From: Archangiaceae bacterium
GTDB lineage: Bacteria; Myxococcota; Myxococcia; Myxococcales; Myxococcaceae
NCBI GenBank assembly: GCA_016879935.1
Contig: JAACJQ010000429.1
Location: forward strand, 1 to 64,000
DNA length: 64,000 nucleotides
Direction of reading: 5' to 3'
How positions within the stretch are numbered: position 1 is the stretch's first letter; every line of letters begins with the position of its first letter. The notes under the pieces are model-generated. The model was not told the origin of the DNA, did not search any database, and worked only from the letters and a program-made list of their open reading frames with translations. Both the position numbers and the translations under genes were made by a program. Shown one piece after another: positions 63,583 to 64,000 of the stretch.

Positions 63583-64000
63583 TCAGTGAGACGCGCGACG
63601 GCGCGCTGCTTCGAGGACGACCGCGAGCAGCATCGTTTTGCGTGTCGCTCCACGGCCTTCGACCAGCGGACGAAGCGCCGACGAGAGATCGTGCGCTTCC
63701 TGGGTGCTCAGCCCGCGCTTCTTCGAGCCGCGGCCCTCGTGCGAGACGATGAGCGAGAGTTCTCCCGTCACTGCGTCGAGCACGACGTCGACCGACTCGG
63801 TGTCGGTCTTTCCCGCCACGAGAATCACCCGGCCGAGATCGCTCACCGAGCGCAGCACGAAGGCATCGAGGCGAGTCGGGAAGATGGCTTCGTTGAGCCC
63901 CACGAGCACGCGGCCTGCTTCTCCGTCGTCCCAGGGCACGGTCTGTTGGTAGCGACGGAGGGCCGACGCGAGATCCTTCAGGTCGGTGCGTGACAGCTCG
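63583..64000 (-). CDS. Partial hypothetical protein (runs off right edge)
   Basis: The frame is open from the window edge to the stop at 63583, at least 138 codons. Visible residues read LSRTDLKDLASALRRY near the edge, then LVGLNEAIFPTRLDAFVLRSV and DLSSALRPLVEGRGATRKTMLLAVVLEAARRR. Unrecognised. The start lies outside the window; GTG 63939 is internal. Confidence 0.6.
   Translation of the reverse strand, partial: ELSRTDLKDLASALRRYQQTVPWDDGEAGRVLVGLNEAIFPTRLDAFVLRSVSDLGRVILVAGKTDTESVDVVLDAVTGELSLIVSHEGRGSKKRGLSTQEAHDLSSALRPLVEGRGATRKTMLLAVVLEAARRRASH

Overview
The window looks like a piece of a myxobacterial (Myxococcota) chromosome. It is GC-rich with strong G/C third-position bias, almost every base lies in a gene, and several genes are typical of that group: two proteins with MYXO-CTERM tails, an AgmX/PglI-type protein, a PilT retraction ATPase, a Ser/Thr kinase/FHA pair, a cysteine-repeat 'caib/baif' protein and cysteine-rich lipoproteins. 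I saw no tRNA, rRNA, insertion sequence, prophage or CRISPR array. Most of it reads as core or lineage-specific chromosome, not a mobile island.

Layout. 1-6.03 kb: a Hsp70 (DnaK-like) gene with a proline-rich partner running off the left edge, a divergent amidotransferase-like gene with a changed N-terminal residue, then a minus-strand unit kinase-PilZ / FHA / CPBP intramembrane protease. 6.1-9.7 kb: family X polymerase (PolX), then Rieske, MogA/MoaB-like and TIGR02757 genes. 9.7-11.5 kb: FG-GAP lipoprotein. 11.6-19 kb: uvrB, a transglutaminase-like secreted protein and two tandem genes I read as divergent GyrA/ParC-like topoisomerase subunits. 19.2-26.5 kb: adenylate cyclase, M36 metalloprotease with MYXO-CTERM tail, cysteine-rich lipoprotein. 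26.6-33.1 kb: alkaline phosphatase, OprO/OprP-type porin, CehA/McbA-type hydrolase and a small secreted protein, a likely operon for phosphate or phosphoester scavenging. 33.2-40.7 kb: S1-repeat protein, TPR protein, MoxR, DUF58, an unknown gene and an HDOD regulator. 40.7-42.6 kb: NarL-type two-component pair on the minus strand.

42.7-46.3 kb is a sulfur-chemistry cluster: E1-like ThiF, TusA-like carrier, a second degenerate E1-like protein, a JAMM peptidase, an APS-kinase-like protein and LarE. 46.4-51.3 kb: MYXO-CTERM protein, coiled-coil membrane protein, barrel-like protein, a small ribbon-helix-helix regulator flanked by related inverted repeats, and truA. 51.3-64 kb: AgmX/PglI-type protein, clpX, zincin lipoprotein, RlmI-type methyltransferase, cysteine-rich proteins, an alpha/beta hydrolase with no serine nucleophile, uvrD/pcrA, rplM-rpsI, pilT (interrupted by an in-frame TAG before its tail) and two unknown genes at the right edge.

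The strongest candidates for something undescribed are (1) the tandem GyrA/ParC-like pair, where one copy keeps a tyrosine at the position of the DNA-cleaving residue and the other has methionine, and (2) the E1 / TusA / pseudo-E1 / JAMM cluster, which pairs ubiquitin-like-type activating and deconjugating enzymes with a TusA-fold carrier and appears to place the E1 N-terminal arginine segment in a separate polypeptide.
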